This document shows positions 6,306-13,052 of a DNA stretch of 34,181 nt, piece after piece. Numbering within the stretch: position 1 is the stretch's first letter; each line of letters opens with the position of its first letter. Both the position numbers and the translations under genes were made by a program. The notes under the pieces are model-generated. The model was given only the letters and a program-made list of their open reading frames with translations. It had not been told where the DNA came from and made no database searches. Origin of the DNA: Nitrospirota bacterium (GTDB taxonomy: Bacteria; Nitrospirota; Thermodesulfovibrionia; Thermodesulfovibrionales; JdFR-86); NCBI GenBank assembly GCA_030638335.1, contig DAOWET010000079.1, forward strand, positions 1 to 34,181, read 5' to 3'.

Positions 6306-7070
6306 GTTTCTATTTTCCGGATATGTGTCGCGCTATTGCTCCTGGCGACCCTTTCCACCCCCTCACCCGCCTTTCTCCCGGACAGCCAGATAGCCCTTCG
6401 CCAGCAGGAAATGGCATCAATGCCCATTGGCGAGCGCATTGCGCGGTGGGCGGAGGCCTTTCTTGGGACACCTTATGACACAGACCCTCTTGGCGCCTAT
6501 GTCAGCTCCAACGCCATAGTCGCTGACATGAGCGTGGACTGCATGTACCTCACATTCCGGGCCGTGGAACTTGCCGGCACAACGGCTCCGGCAGACGCTG
6601 TCCAGGCCGCCCTGGACAAGAGGTTCCTGACGCGCGGGGAGCTCGCCCCTGACGGCAGGGTGCTCAACTACGACGAACGCTTTCAGTACGCCATGGACAT
6701 GATCAGTAGCGGCAAATGGGGAACCGTGGTCACGGAAAGGCTGCTCCCGGAGGCCGGTACTGAAGAGGTCCCCGGAGACAGGGGCTACGGCCCTGTGAGG
6801 ATAATCCCCCCCAATGCCATCGGCAGTGCCCTTTCAGGCATGCAAAGCGGAGACATCGTTTATTTTGTCAAGGACCCGGCACGCCGCGTGGTGGGCGAGA
6901 TAGTAGGCCACATCGGCATACTTGTGCGCGAGGCGGACGAGGTTTACCTCATCCACGCAAGCGGGCGCAAAAGCAGGGAGGGAAAGCCGTCGGGCTCTGT
7001 GGTGAAGCTGCCGCTTGCAGAGTACTCACGTACCATGCCCTTTGCAGGCATCATCGTTACGCGCTTTTGA
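6303..7070 (+). CDS. Secreted DUF1460-like (amidase / NlpC-P60-type fold) protein
   Basis: 255 aa with a signal peptide (hydrophobic segment about 6-22, likely cleavage after SPA-F at 23-24), so it acts in the periplasm. The body resembles DUF1460, an N-acetylmuramoyl-L-alanine amidase-like family with a papain-type fold. Candidate catalytic residues are Cys80 in VDCMYLTF, His203 in VGHIGIL and His218 in LIHASG. FLGTPYDTDP at about 53-62 is a typical family opening. A cell-wall hydrolytic role is inferred. The mRNA may be leaderless. The gene stands alone, divergent from DUF1015-gap-pgk. Confidence 0.75.
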   Translation: MVSIFRICVALLLLATLSTPSPAFLPDSQIALRQQEMASMPIGERIARWAEAFLGTPYDTDPLGAYVSSNAIVADMSVDCMYLTFRAVELAGTTAPADAVQAALDKRFLTRGELAPDGRVLNYDERFQYAMDMISSGKWGTVVTERLLPEAGTEEVPGDRGYGPVRIIPPNAIGSALSGMQSGDIVYFVKDPARRVVGEIVGHIGILVREADEVYLIHASGRKSREGKPSGSVVKLPLAEYSRTMPFAGIIVTRF

Positions 7071-7171
7071 GATCCAGCGGCCCTTCCAACAGTGGCTGGC
7101 AATAGGTTAAAATACAGGACATGCGGTTTCACTCCACTGCCAACACGGCCTGCATCGAAAGGATGCATTTG

Positions 7172-8179
7172 ATGGAAGCGACACGGATACTGGTTGTTGA
7201 GGACGAGAGCCTTATTGCCCGGGACATAACGAACAGTCTCGCGCTGATGGGCTACCAGGTCACGGGCACGGCCGCCACTGGCGCGGACGCCCTGGACCAT
7301 GTGGAACGCACCTCCCCGGATATCGTTCTGATGGACATCGTCCTGAGTGGCGAGATGGACGGCATCAAGACGGCCCAGGAGATCCATGACAGATACAACA
7401 TCCCGGTCATCTATCTCACGGCATGCTCTGACGACGGGGTGATCGAGCGCGCAAAGCTCACCGGCCCATTCGGCTACATCGTAAAGCCATTTAAGGAAGA
7501 CGAACTGCACCTGGCCATAGAGATGGGCCTGTACAAGCACCAGATGGAGCAGGAGCTGAAGCTCTCGCGAGAGCAGTTCCGCTCTTTGCTGGAATCCGCA
7601 GGCGCCATACCCTGGGAAATGGACCCCAAGGCTGGCAGGTTCACCTACATGGGGCCTCAGGCCCGCGCAGTACTTGGGTTCGCAAAGGGCGAGCTCAGCG
7701 ATTTCGAGAGCTTCATCAAAAGGGTCCCCGGCAAACACTCCGATCGCGTTCGCGAGTTCTACCTCCGCGCCTATGAACACAATGAGAGCGCGGAGATCGA
7801 ATACCCCATAACCGCAAACACCGGCGAGGTGGTCTGGCTCAGGGACACCGGGACCTTCACTCAGAGCGTATCAGGTGTGGATTGCCTCCGCGGCTTCATG
7901 CGGGACATCACGCGCAGAAAGCGTGCCGAACACCAGCGCGAGGAAGTCATCTCCGAGTTGCAGGAAGCGCTCGTGAAGATACGCACGCTGCACGGGATGC
8001 TCCCCATCTGCGCGTGGTGCAAGAAGATACGCGATGACAAGGGCTACTGGAAACAGGTGGAGTTCTACGTTGAGGAACACTCGGACGCGGAGTTCACGCA
8101 CAGCATGTGCCCTGAGTGCAAGAGCACGATGGAAGGGGAACTCAGTGACATGAAAACAAGCGGTGACAAGGAAGAATAG
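7172..8179 (+). CDS. Response regulator with PAS domain and C-terminal CxxC...CPxC tail
   Basis: 335 aa from this start. REC domain at 1-120 with phospho-acceptor Asp55 and Lys105 (GYIVKPF), PAS/PAC domain at about 128-255 ending RRKRAE, a short helix, then a tail with PICAWCKKIRDDKGYW and HSMCPEC. The four cysteines could bind zinc; the same tail occurs in many signalling proteins of anaerobic bacteria, as far as I recall. No DNA-binding, kinase or GGDEF output is present, so it may work as a phospho-relay or protein-binding switch. The start at 7172 is preferred to 7121 because AAAGGA lies 8 bp before it. A TAAAAT at 7108-7113 would allow a leaderless start at 7121. No kinase lies beside it. 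Confidence 0.85.
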   Translation: MEATRILVVEDESLIARDITNSLALMGYQVTGTAATGADALDHVERTSPDIVLMDIVLSGEMDGIKTAQEIHDRYNIPVIYLTACSDDGVIERAKLTGPFGYIVKPFKEDELHLAIEMGLYKHQMEQELKLSREQFRSLLESAGAIPWEMDPKAGRFTYMGPQARAVLGFAKGELSDFESFIKRVPGKHSDRVREFYLRAYEHNESAEIEYPITANTGEVVWLRDTGTFTQSVSGVDCLRGFMRDITRRKRAEHQREEVISELQEALVKIRTLHGMLPICAWCKKIRDDKGYWKQVEFYVEEHSDAEFTHSMCPECKSTMEGELSDMKTSGDKEE

Positions 8180-8323
8180 TCCTGCCAAGCAGTCTGAGTC
8201 AAAGAATTCCAATTAAGATGTAATTCCTTGAGTTTCCCCCGTTTCGCCTGATGACTATTCACGCACCCGCTTTATTTGTATTTTCTTTACAAATCACCCT
8301 CCCCACGGCATAATATCCGGGTA

Positions 8324-8428
8324 ATGAAAGAACAACAAGAAAAACAGTGTGCAAGAAAACGGGTGTGTCCCTATTTTTTCTACGATGATAAGTCCGCAAC
8401 TCCTAAGGAGTCTGGACAATGTCAATAA
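8324..8428 (+). CDS. Possible 34-aa cysteine-containing small protein
   Basis: ORF with Cys9, Cys15 and Cys33, including VCPYFFYDD. Its stop codon overlaps the start of the next small gene (8419) by 10 bases, and the Shine-Dalgarno sequence of that gene lies inside it, as in translationally coupled pairs. Its own ribosome site is weak (CCGGG). Family not recognised. It may be a leader or uORF rather than a functional protein. Confidence 0.3.
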   Translation: MKEQQEKQCARKRVCPYFFYDDKSATPKESGQCQ

Positions 8429-8646
8429 TGGAAAATGAAAGACTGTTTGATGCTTTATTTATAATAGTAGGTCTTTTAGCAGTAATCTTTCGCAAATATT
8501 TAGCTAGGGAGGTTGCTGATAGTTACAGGATGTGGGGCATTAAAATTAGTGAAGGGTATGTAAAGTTATCTGAATACTTTATATTTTTTACGGGAGTTTT
8601 TTTTATTTTATTTAGATTACTTCATATATTCGAACGAGGGCAATGA
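8419..8646 (+). CDS. Small two-helix membrane protein, hypothetical
   Basis: 75 aa with two hydrophobic segments (about 10-25 and 52-68) separated by a charged loop. AAGGAG sits 8 bp before the ATG, a strong reason to accept it. The DNA is much more AT-rich than its neighbours (TTTATTTTATTTAGA-like runs), which suggests recent acquisition. It is followed by a long hairpin (8690-8741) that could end the transcript. Family not recognised; small membrane toxins and holin-like proteins can look like this, but nothing specific supports that. Confidence 0.6.
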   Translation: MSIMENERLFDALFIIVGLLAVIFRKYLAREVADSYRMWGIKISEGYVKLSEYFIFFTGVFFILFRLLHIFERGQ

Positions 8647-8689
8647 AGAAAGCGGCAATGCATAAGATAGCTTAAGGTCTACTTCCATT

Positions 8690-8741
8690 AACAAGGCCGC
8701 CTGTCGTAGGTCGTCAGACTCGATCCGAGGGCGGCCTTGTT
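8690..8741. terminator. Large hairpin between the small-protein genes and hgcB, possibly bidirectional
   Basis: 12-bp perfect stem (AACAAGGCCGCC with GGCGGCCTTGTT) and a 28-base loop. It follows the + strand gene at 8419-8646 and lies downstream of hgcB on the minus strand. T runs are short on both sides, so termination efficiency is uncertain. The loop carries copy 2 of the AGACTCGATCCGAGGG repeat. Confidence 0.55.
8708..8731. repeat. Dispersed repeat AGACTCGATCCGAGGG, copy 2
   Basis: Bases 8716-8731 are identical to 2501-2516, again preceded by AGGTCG. Here the repeat occupies the loop and the beginning of the right arm of the hairpin at 8690-8741. Confidence 0.5.
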
Positions 8742-8804
8742 TCATATATCAGCCTTCCCCACTTAATATGCAGTTGTCTGTTGCTTTGTGTTTTAAAGAG
8801 GAAT

Positions 8805-8824
8805 GTTCGCACGTCTGGCCGAGG
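8805..8824. repeat. 20-base repeat GTTCGCACGTCTGGCCGAGG, copy 1
   Basis: Matches 23475-23494 at 18 of 20 positions, with a similar AAAG(A)GGAA stretch just before both. It ends exactly at the hgcB stop codon (8825). Role unknown. Confidence 0.45.
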
Positions 8825-9133
8825 CTAGCAGCAGAGACCCCCACTTCCTCCGCTGTCACCTGAACAGTCGCATGAGGGTTCCCCACCTGTGATCATGCTG
8901 TTTATGATGGCCGCGGCGCACCCCACCCCGTAATCCACATCCAACGCCCCAAAGGCGCAGTTCTGCACGCACGCCCCGCACTCCATGCAGAGATCATGGT
9001 CGGTCACGCGCACCTTCTTCTCCCCGCTAACGTCTGCAAACACCGCGTGCGGGCAAACCTCCATGCACCTGCCGCACCCGGTGCACTTATCTTCAAAGTA
9101 CTTTAAAGTAGATACGCCTGATAGATATTTCAT
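8825..9133 (-). CDS. hgcB: Mercury methylation ferredoxin HgcB
   Basis: 102-aa 2[4Fe-4S] ferredoxin. It is thought to supply electrons that reduce the HgcA corrinoid so that HgcA can methylate Hg(II). Cluster motifs: CTGCGRCMEVCP (Cys17, 20, 23, 27) and CMECGACVQNC (Cys49, 52, 55, 59). The HgcB-specific ECGAC...NC signature is present, with an extra Cys72 in GVGCA and a C-terminal vicinal pair Cys101-Cys102, plus Cys88 and Cys90. The extra Cys and terminal pair distinguish it from ordinary ferredoxins and are implicated in Hg(II) binding. It starts 14 bp after hgcA with AGAGGG upstream and is the last gene of hgcC-hgcA-hgcB. Confidence 0.95.
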   Translation of the reverse strand: MKYLSGVSTLKYFEDKCTGCGRCMEVCPHAVFADVSGEKKVRVTDHDLCMECGACVQNCAFGALDVDYGVGCAAAIINSMITGGEPSCDCSGDSGGSGGLCC

Positions 9134-9147
9134 ACCTTACCCTCTCA

Positions 9148-10323
9148 TTATCCAAGCTGTCCAAGCTTATAAACAGCAAGCAGCACCAGAGACGATACCA
9201 CGGCAACCAGATACACAGGCAGTATATACTTTAGTTCCCTGTGGACCCCGGACATGTTCGTATATGTGGTTGAACCCGTAAACTGCAAAGCTATGTACGA
9301 GCTGATCACCGGAAACAATGCGTAGGCCGTGGCCCTTAACAGCATGGAACTCTGAAATGCATCTATGCCCGCGTACTCGACTAAAATGAAGGTAATAAAT
9401 AACCCCGTTAAAAGCCCTTTGAGTGCAAACCCTCTAAAGGGTATCCATGGCAGAAGCGCCGGGGTGAGCACTGCCCCTGAAATTGCAGCCATGAACCCTA
9501 AAAGCACAAAGGGCCATCCTCCAATAATTGCGTCTGCAAATATTATCCCTTCTTTCTTAAGCCCGAAGGCCACCAGAATAAAAAGCGCAAACACGGGAAA
9601 GTACTTAAGCGAGGGAATAAGCTCCATGGGCGTCAGAATAATGCGGTCCCTGAATGGAAATTCCACCTTCCTCATGCCAGCGGTCGCCTCAAGCCCTGCC
9701 TCAAGATAGGCCGGAAGGTCAGCGGCACGAACAGGCCCGTAGTGCACGCGGAAGCCCGTGGACTTCTTCACCTCATGGGCCTGCACTCCCGGCCCACCAA
9801 GCTGCGGCAACACAAGCCTTTTGTGGGAAACCATCTCCGAGAGCCCCGCTTCTTTTACCCTTTTGATTATCTCATCCGTGCCGAATGTGCGCTTTCCTGC
9901 CGCGCACCATACGTTAATGCCCAAGGTGTCCAGAACAATGATCCAGAGGTCAAGGCCAGCAAGCTCGCGCCTTAAATGGTCAAAACTCAATTTATAATTG
10001 GCGCTGAGAATTACCTCGCTGTTGTGATCAGGGTTGCCCACGGCATAAAGCCCGGGCTCAACCGTAAAACTCATTCTGAAGTTTGATAACCTGCTCTTTA
10101 TCGCCCCGCGCCTGTCAGCGCTGTCAAGCTCCGTGCGCACGCGCGGGATATCCCCGCCAGGGGTAGATACCCACCCCTCGGCAAATGAGGGAAGTTTTTT
10201 CTCAGGTACTGCACAGGAGGCATCGAGCATTGTCAGGCCAGGAACCGCGGCCTTTGGAGGGCAGCAGGACGCCCCTGCGGACTCATTTTTGTCATCGCAA
10301 CAGCTAGAGGTTATTTTATCCAT
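9148..10323 (-). CDS. hgcA: Mercury methylation corrinoid protein HgcA
   Basis: 391 aa. HgcA transfers a methyl group from its corrinoid to Hg(II), producing methylmercury. The N-terminal half is the corrinoid-binding CFeSP-like domain; the cap-helix signature NVWCAAGK at 137-144 carries Cys140, the lower axial cobalt ligand and hallmark of HgcA. Flanking motifs also match: TPGGDIPRV, SANYKLSFD, LVLPQLGGPGV, GFRVHYGPVRA. The C-terminal part has five hydrophobic segments (about 239-255, 262-285, 298-318, 326-349, 366-386), the membrane domain that separates HgcA from the soluble acetyl-CoA pathway protein. The N-terminus has two CC pairs (8-9, 20-21) and Cys37, possibly metal-binding. It starts one base after the hgcC stop. 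Confidence 0.97.
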   Translation of the reverse strand: MDKITSSCCDDKNESAGASCCPPKAAVPGLTMLDASCAVPEKKLPSFAEGWVSTPGGDIPRVRTELDSADRRGAIKSRLSNFRMSFTVEPGLYAVGNPDHNSEVILSANYKLSFDHLRRELAGLDLWIIVLDTLGINVWCAAGKRTFGTDEIIKRVKEAGLSEMVSHKRLVLPQLGGPGVQAHEVKKSTGFRVHYGPVRAADLPAYLEAGLEATAGMRKVEFPFRDRIILTPMELIPSLKYFPVFALFILVAFGLKKEGIIFADAIIGGWPFVLLGFMAAISGAVLTPALLPWIPFRGFALKGLLTGLFITFILVEYAGIDAFQSSMLLRATAYALFPVISSYIALQFTGSTTYTNMSGVHRELKYILPVYLVAVVSSLVLLAVYKLGQLG

Positions 10324-10324
10324 A

Positions 10325-10588
10325 TCATCGGGCCTTTGTTATTCCATTGATCAGCGGGCCTATCGCGCCCTTGACCGCTCCTGCAAGCTCATCAGCCTTC
10401 ATGAGCGTTATGCAGCAGAGCCTTCCGTCCCGCTCCCAGCTCACCAGCACGAACTTGTCCCCGGCCTTTATCCCGGAACGGGTCCTCAGGTCCTTTGGCA
10501 GGACCATCTGGCCGCGCTCGTCCACGCTTACTATTGCCTCTACGTTGCAGATGCCCTGCTCAGCATTGTTCGCGGTTTTCCCAGACAT
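10325..10588 (-). CDS. hgcC: HgcAB-associated AbrB/MazE/SpoVT-like protein (HgcC type)
   Basis: 87 aa. The AbrB/MazE/SpoVT DNA-binding fold is visible at about 18-55: VSVDERGQMVLPKDLRTRSG followed by IKAGDKFVLV. Proteins of this kind are found directly upstream of hgcA in several mercury methylators and have been named HgcAB-associated protein; the symbol is from memory. It is the first gene of the operon, with AGGAGG before the ATG, and the hgcA ATG follows its stop after one base. The C-terminal LAGAVKGAIGPLING is weakly hydrophobic. It probably binds the operon's own promoter, where TCTGATT repeats occur at 10615-10660. Cys14 and a CC pair near residue 58 might sense metal or redox; that is inference. 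Confidence 0.8.
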   Translation of the reverse strand: MSGKTANNAEQGICNVEAIVSVDERGQMVLPKDLRTRSGIKAGDKFVLVSWERDGRLCCITLMKADELAGAVKGAIGPLINGITKAR

Positions 10589-10614
10589 GTAAACCCGGCC
10601 TCCTGTCCATTCAT

Positions 10615-10660
10615 TCTGATTTTTCTTACTTATCTGATTAATTAAATTCTACTGAATCAG
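10615..10660. promoter_or_regulatory. Candidate operator of the hgc operon (TCTGATT repeats)
   Basis: TCTGATT occurs at 10615-10621 and 10633-10639, 18 bp apart, and CTGATT (10634-10639) pairs as an inverted repeat with AATCAG (10655-10660) across the -10 box. The spacer palindrome CTGAATCAG lies at 10652-10660. A repressor binding here would block the promoter; HgcC itself is the obvious candidate. Confidence 0.45.
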
Positions 10661-10674
10661 GAGGGGTTTGTCAA
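10646..10674 (-). promoter_or_regulatory. Sigma-70-type promoter of hgcC-hgcA-hgcB
   Basis: Consensus -35 TTGACA (10674-10669), exactly 17 bases, then -10 TAGAAT (10651-10646) on the minus strand. The predicted start is near 10639, giving a leader of about 50 bases before hgcC. Confidence 0.75.
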
Positions 10675-10694
10675 GCAGACGGGGCGGCTGCCTC

Positions 10695-11948
10695 TCAGGA
10701 AGCCGAAAAGGTGAGGGTAAAGGTGGTGCCATCAGGAGAGCTCGCCACATCCACCGTGCCCCCCAAGCTGGTGACGATCCTGTGGACTATGGCAAGCCCA
10801 AGGCCCGTGCCCTTGTCCTTGGTGGTGAAGAAGGGGTCGAAGATGCGGTCGATGATCGCGGGGTCCATGCCGTGGCCCGTGTCTGATATCCTCAGCACGG
10901 CTTTTTCCCCTTCACTTGAAACAGCTATCGTAACCTTGCCTCCATCTGAAGTTGCATGCAGGGCGTTCTGTATAAGGTTGGCGAACATCTGCCTCAAAAG
11001 CACCTCGTCAGCCCTCACACGCACATCCTCCGGCGCCTCCACCGCAACCTCCACCTTCACAGGCCCGTCCTCCGGCACAAAGGCCTCTACACACTCCCTG
11101 GCAAGAAACACAAGGTCCAGGTCATCGAGCTTCGATTCCCCGGGCCTTGCAAATGAAAGGAAGTCGCTCACTATGCGGTCCATCACCGCCACCTCGGCTG
11201 AGACCTTATGCAGTGTGCCGGCTGACTCCGGATCAGACCTTTTCTCAAGCAGCCTCATATATCCCGATATTGCGCCCATGGAGTTCCTGAGCTCATGGGC
11301 AATGCCCGCGGCCATCTCGCCAAGGCTTGAGAGCCTGGCCCTGAGCGCGCTCTGGGCCTCCAGGGCCCGGAGCTCCGTGAGGTCCGTGAACACGAGCGTG
11401 TGCCCTATCTCAAGACCTTCCTTGTCCATAAGCGGTGTAAGCGAGTACCCGAGCCATAGCCGTTTGCCAGCCCCTGTAGTATAGGCCCGCTCCCCGCGCA
11501 TGACCCGCTCCACAGGGGCTTGCCCGGCCTTAGGCCCGGAGATTATCGGAGACAGCACCTCCCGCCCGTCCCTGCCCTCAAACGCATCCTCTTCAAGCCC
11601 CAGCATGCTCTTTGCAGCGGCATTGACCTTTACGATGCTCCAATTCCCATCCATGCTGACCACTCCGCTATGCACGCTCTGGAGGATGTTCTCGTTGTAC
11701 TCCTCGGTAATGTCGGCGCGGGCTTCGGCAGCCTGCCTGAGCTGTTCAAGCTCTCGCTCCTTTTCCTTGAGCTGGGCAACCAGACCCTGGAAGGTATCCA
11801 CAACAAAGCCCACCGGGCTTGAATCCTCGCGCTGCCGGGCCTCACGCCTGAGCCTCAGGTACAGGTTCAGGACGGCATAGACCACCACGCCCGCCACAAG
11901 GAGCAGCAGGAAGGCGAACATCATCAGAATTCCGCTATAGTCTTCCAT
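10695..11948 (-). CDS. PAS-containing membrane sensor histidine kinase
   Basis: 417 aa. One N-terminal membrane helix (about 7-29), a coiled-coil segment (about 50-80), a PAS domain (about 85-195), then HisKA with phospho-acceptor His218 in AGIAHELRNS, and a C-terminal HATPase_c with NLIQNA, DTGHGMD, FFTTKDKGTGLGL. The architecture resembles NtrB/PilS-type kinases. The start at 11948 is preferred over 11978 because AGGTGG sits before it and it overlaps the pilD stop by 14 bases. No response regulator follows. PilS is an inference from pilD next door only. It is the last gene of the rimP-nusA-recG-pilD run. Confidence 0.88.
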   Translation of the reverse strand: MEDYSGILMMFAFLLLLVAGVVVYAVLNLYLRLRREARQREDSSPVGFVVDTFQGLVAQLKEKERELEQLRQAAEARADITEEYNENILQSVHSGVVSMDGNWSIVKVNAAAKSMLGLEEDAFEGRDGREVLSPIISGPKAGQAPVERVMRGERAYTTGAGKRLWLGYSLTPLMDKEGLEIGHTLVFTDLTELRALEAQSALRARLSSLGEMAAGIAHELRNSMGAISGYMRLLEKRSDPESAGTLHKVSAEVAVMDRIVSDFLSFARPGESKLDDLDLVFLARECVEAFVPEDGPVKVEVAVEAPEDVRVRADEVLLRQMFANLIQNALHATSDGGKVTIAVSSEGEKAVLRISDTGHGMDPAIIDRIFDPFFTTKDKGTGLGLAIVHRIVTSLGGTVDVASSPDGTTFTLTFSAS

Positions 11949-12711
11949 GCATGTACCACCTGAGGAGTTCCTGGCCAAGCAACAGTGAGATCAGGGAGGC
12001 AAGGGCCAGGAAAGGGCCGAAGGGGACCTTGGTCTTCCTGCCCCCTCCCCTAAACAGGATAAGAAGCCCGCCTGCCAGTGCGCCGGTGACGCTACCGGCA
12101 AAGGTCGTAAGCAAAACTCCCTTCCACCCCAGTACCGCGCCCACCATGCCCATCATCTTCACGTCCCCCATGCCCATGCCGCCCCGGCTCGCTATCACGA
12201 TGACCAGAAACAGCACAAACCCGGCGCCAGCACCGATCAGGGAGTTGGCCCACCCCAGGGGCTCGGCCCGCAGGAACGGGTCAGGCAATACAGTGGCCCC
12301 GGCCACCAGCCCGATCACTATCCAGGGCAGTACGATCCTGTCAGGGATTATCTGGAAATCAAGGTCAACAAATGTGATGACAACAAGAGAGGACACGAAT
12401 GCCAGCAGCACCGGCAGGTGCCACCCTGTGCCAAACCTAAGATAAACAAGCACCCAGAGCACAGCGTTCAATGCCTCAACCAGGGGATACCTCATGGAGA
12501 TGGGACTCTTGCAAGACCTGCACTTCCCCCCGAGTATCAGGTAACTGAGCACCGGCACGTTGTCCCACGCGCGTATGGAGGCGCCACAGCCCGGGCACTT
12601 CGAGGGCGGGTGCACTATGGACTCGCCCCGGGGCATGCGGTGGATGCAGACGTTCAGGAAGGACCCTATGGCAAGGCCCACAAGAGCTACAAATAAAAGC
12701 TCAAGGCTCAC
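11935..12711 (-). CDS. pilD: Prepilin peptidase / N-methyltransferase (A24 family)
   Basis: 258-aa inner-membrane aspartic protease that cleaves the leader of type IV prepilins and pseudopilins and methylates the new N-terminus. Zinc-type cysteines Cys39/Cys42 and Cys64/Cys67 (CPGC, CRSC) lie in the cytoplasmic loop. Catalytic Asp116 in FVDLDFQIIPD and Asp181 in GMGDVKMM are present, and the rest is hydrophobic helices. The start is GTG at 12711, overlapping the upstream stop by four bases (GTGA). It encodes the processing enzyme only; no pilin or secretion ATPase lies in the window. Confidence 0.95.
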   Translation of the reverse strand: MSLELLFVALVGLAIGSFLNVCIHRMPRGESIVHPPSKCPGCGASIRAWDNVPVLSYLILGGKCRSCKSPISMRYPLVEALNAVLWVLVYLRFGTGWHLPVLLAFVSSLVVITFVDLDFQIIPDRIVLPWIVIGLVAGATVLPDPFLRAEPLGWANSLIGAGAGFVLFLVIVIASRGGMGMGDVKMMGMVGAVLGWKGVLLTTFAGSVTGALAGGLLILFRGGGRKTKVPFGPFLALASLISLLLGQELLRWYMHGRL

Positions 12712-13022
12712 GCCTCGACCTCGCTCACAAGGCTTGCCTGTTCCTTGAGCCCGGCTATCTCCTCATCCAGATCACGTATCTCTGTAAGCGCCTCGGCAAC
12801 CTGCGGGTCCTCGTAAGGATTGACGCCCTCAGCCTCCCAAAGCTCAAGGAGCCTGTAGCCAATACGAGATGCGGCCTCGTCTCTCCTGCCCTCAAGGTCG
12901 TGGGCCTGCCCAAGCAGGCCTATCAGGGCTGACTCGGCCTTCACCCTCTGGCCTATGAGTTCAGCATACCACCTGAGCTTCTCCATCCCCTGGCGCAGCC
13001 TCTGGCGTATCATGACCAGCAT
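12708..13022 (-). CDS. Conserved-looking 104-aa coiled-coil protein, function unknown
   Basis: Predicted cytoplasmic and almost entirely helical, with heptad-like charged stretches at about 1-60 and 80-100 and a central NPYEDPQV turn. AAGGAGGAA stands before the ATG and it overlaps pilD by four bases, so it is translated within the operon. No catalytic motif or known family is recognised. Its place between recG and pilD gives no clear role. Confidence 0.75.
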   Translation of the reverse strand: MLVMIRQRLRQGMEKLRWYAELIGQRVKAESALIGLLGQAHDLEGRRDEAASRIGYRLLELWEAEGVNPYEDPQVAEALTEIRDLDEEIAGLKEQASLVSEVEA

Positions 13023-13052
13023 ATGTATTCCTCCTTACAAGAAAGATGACTA

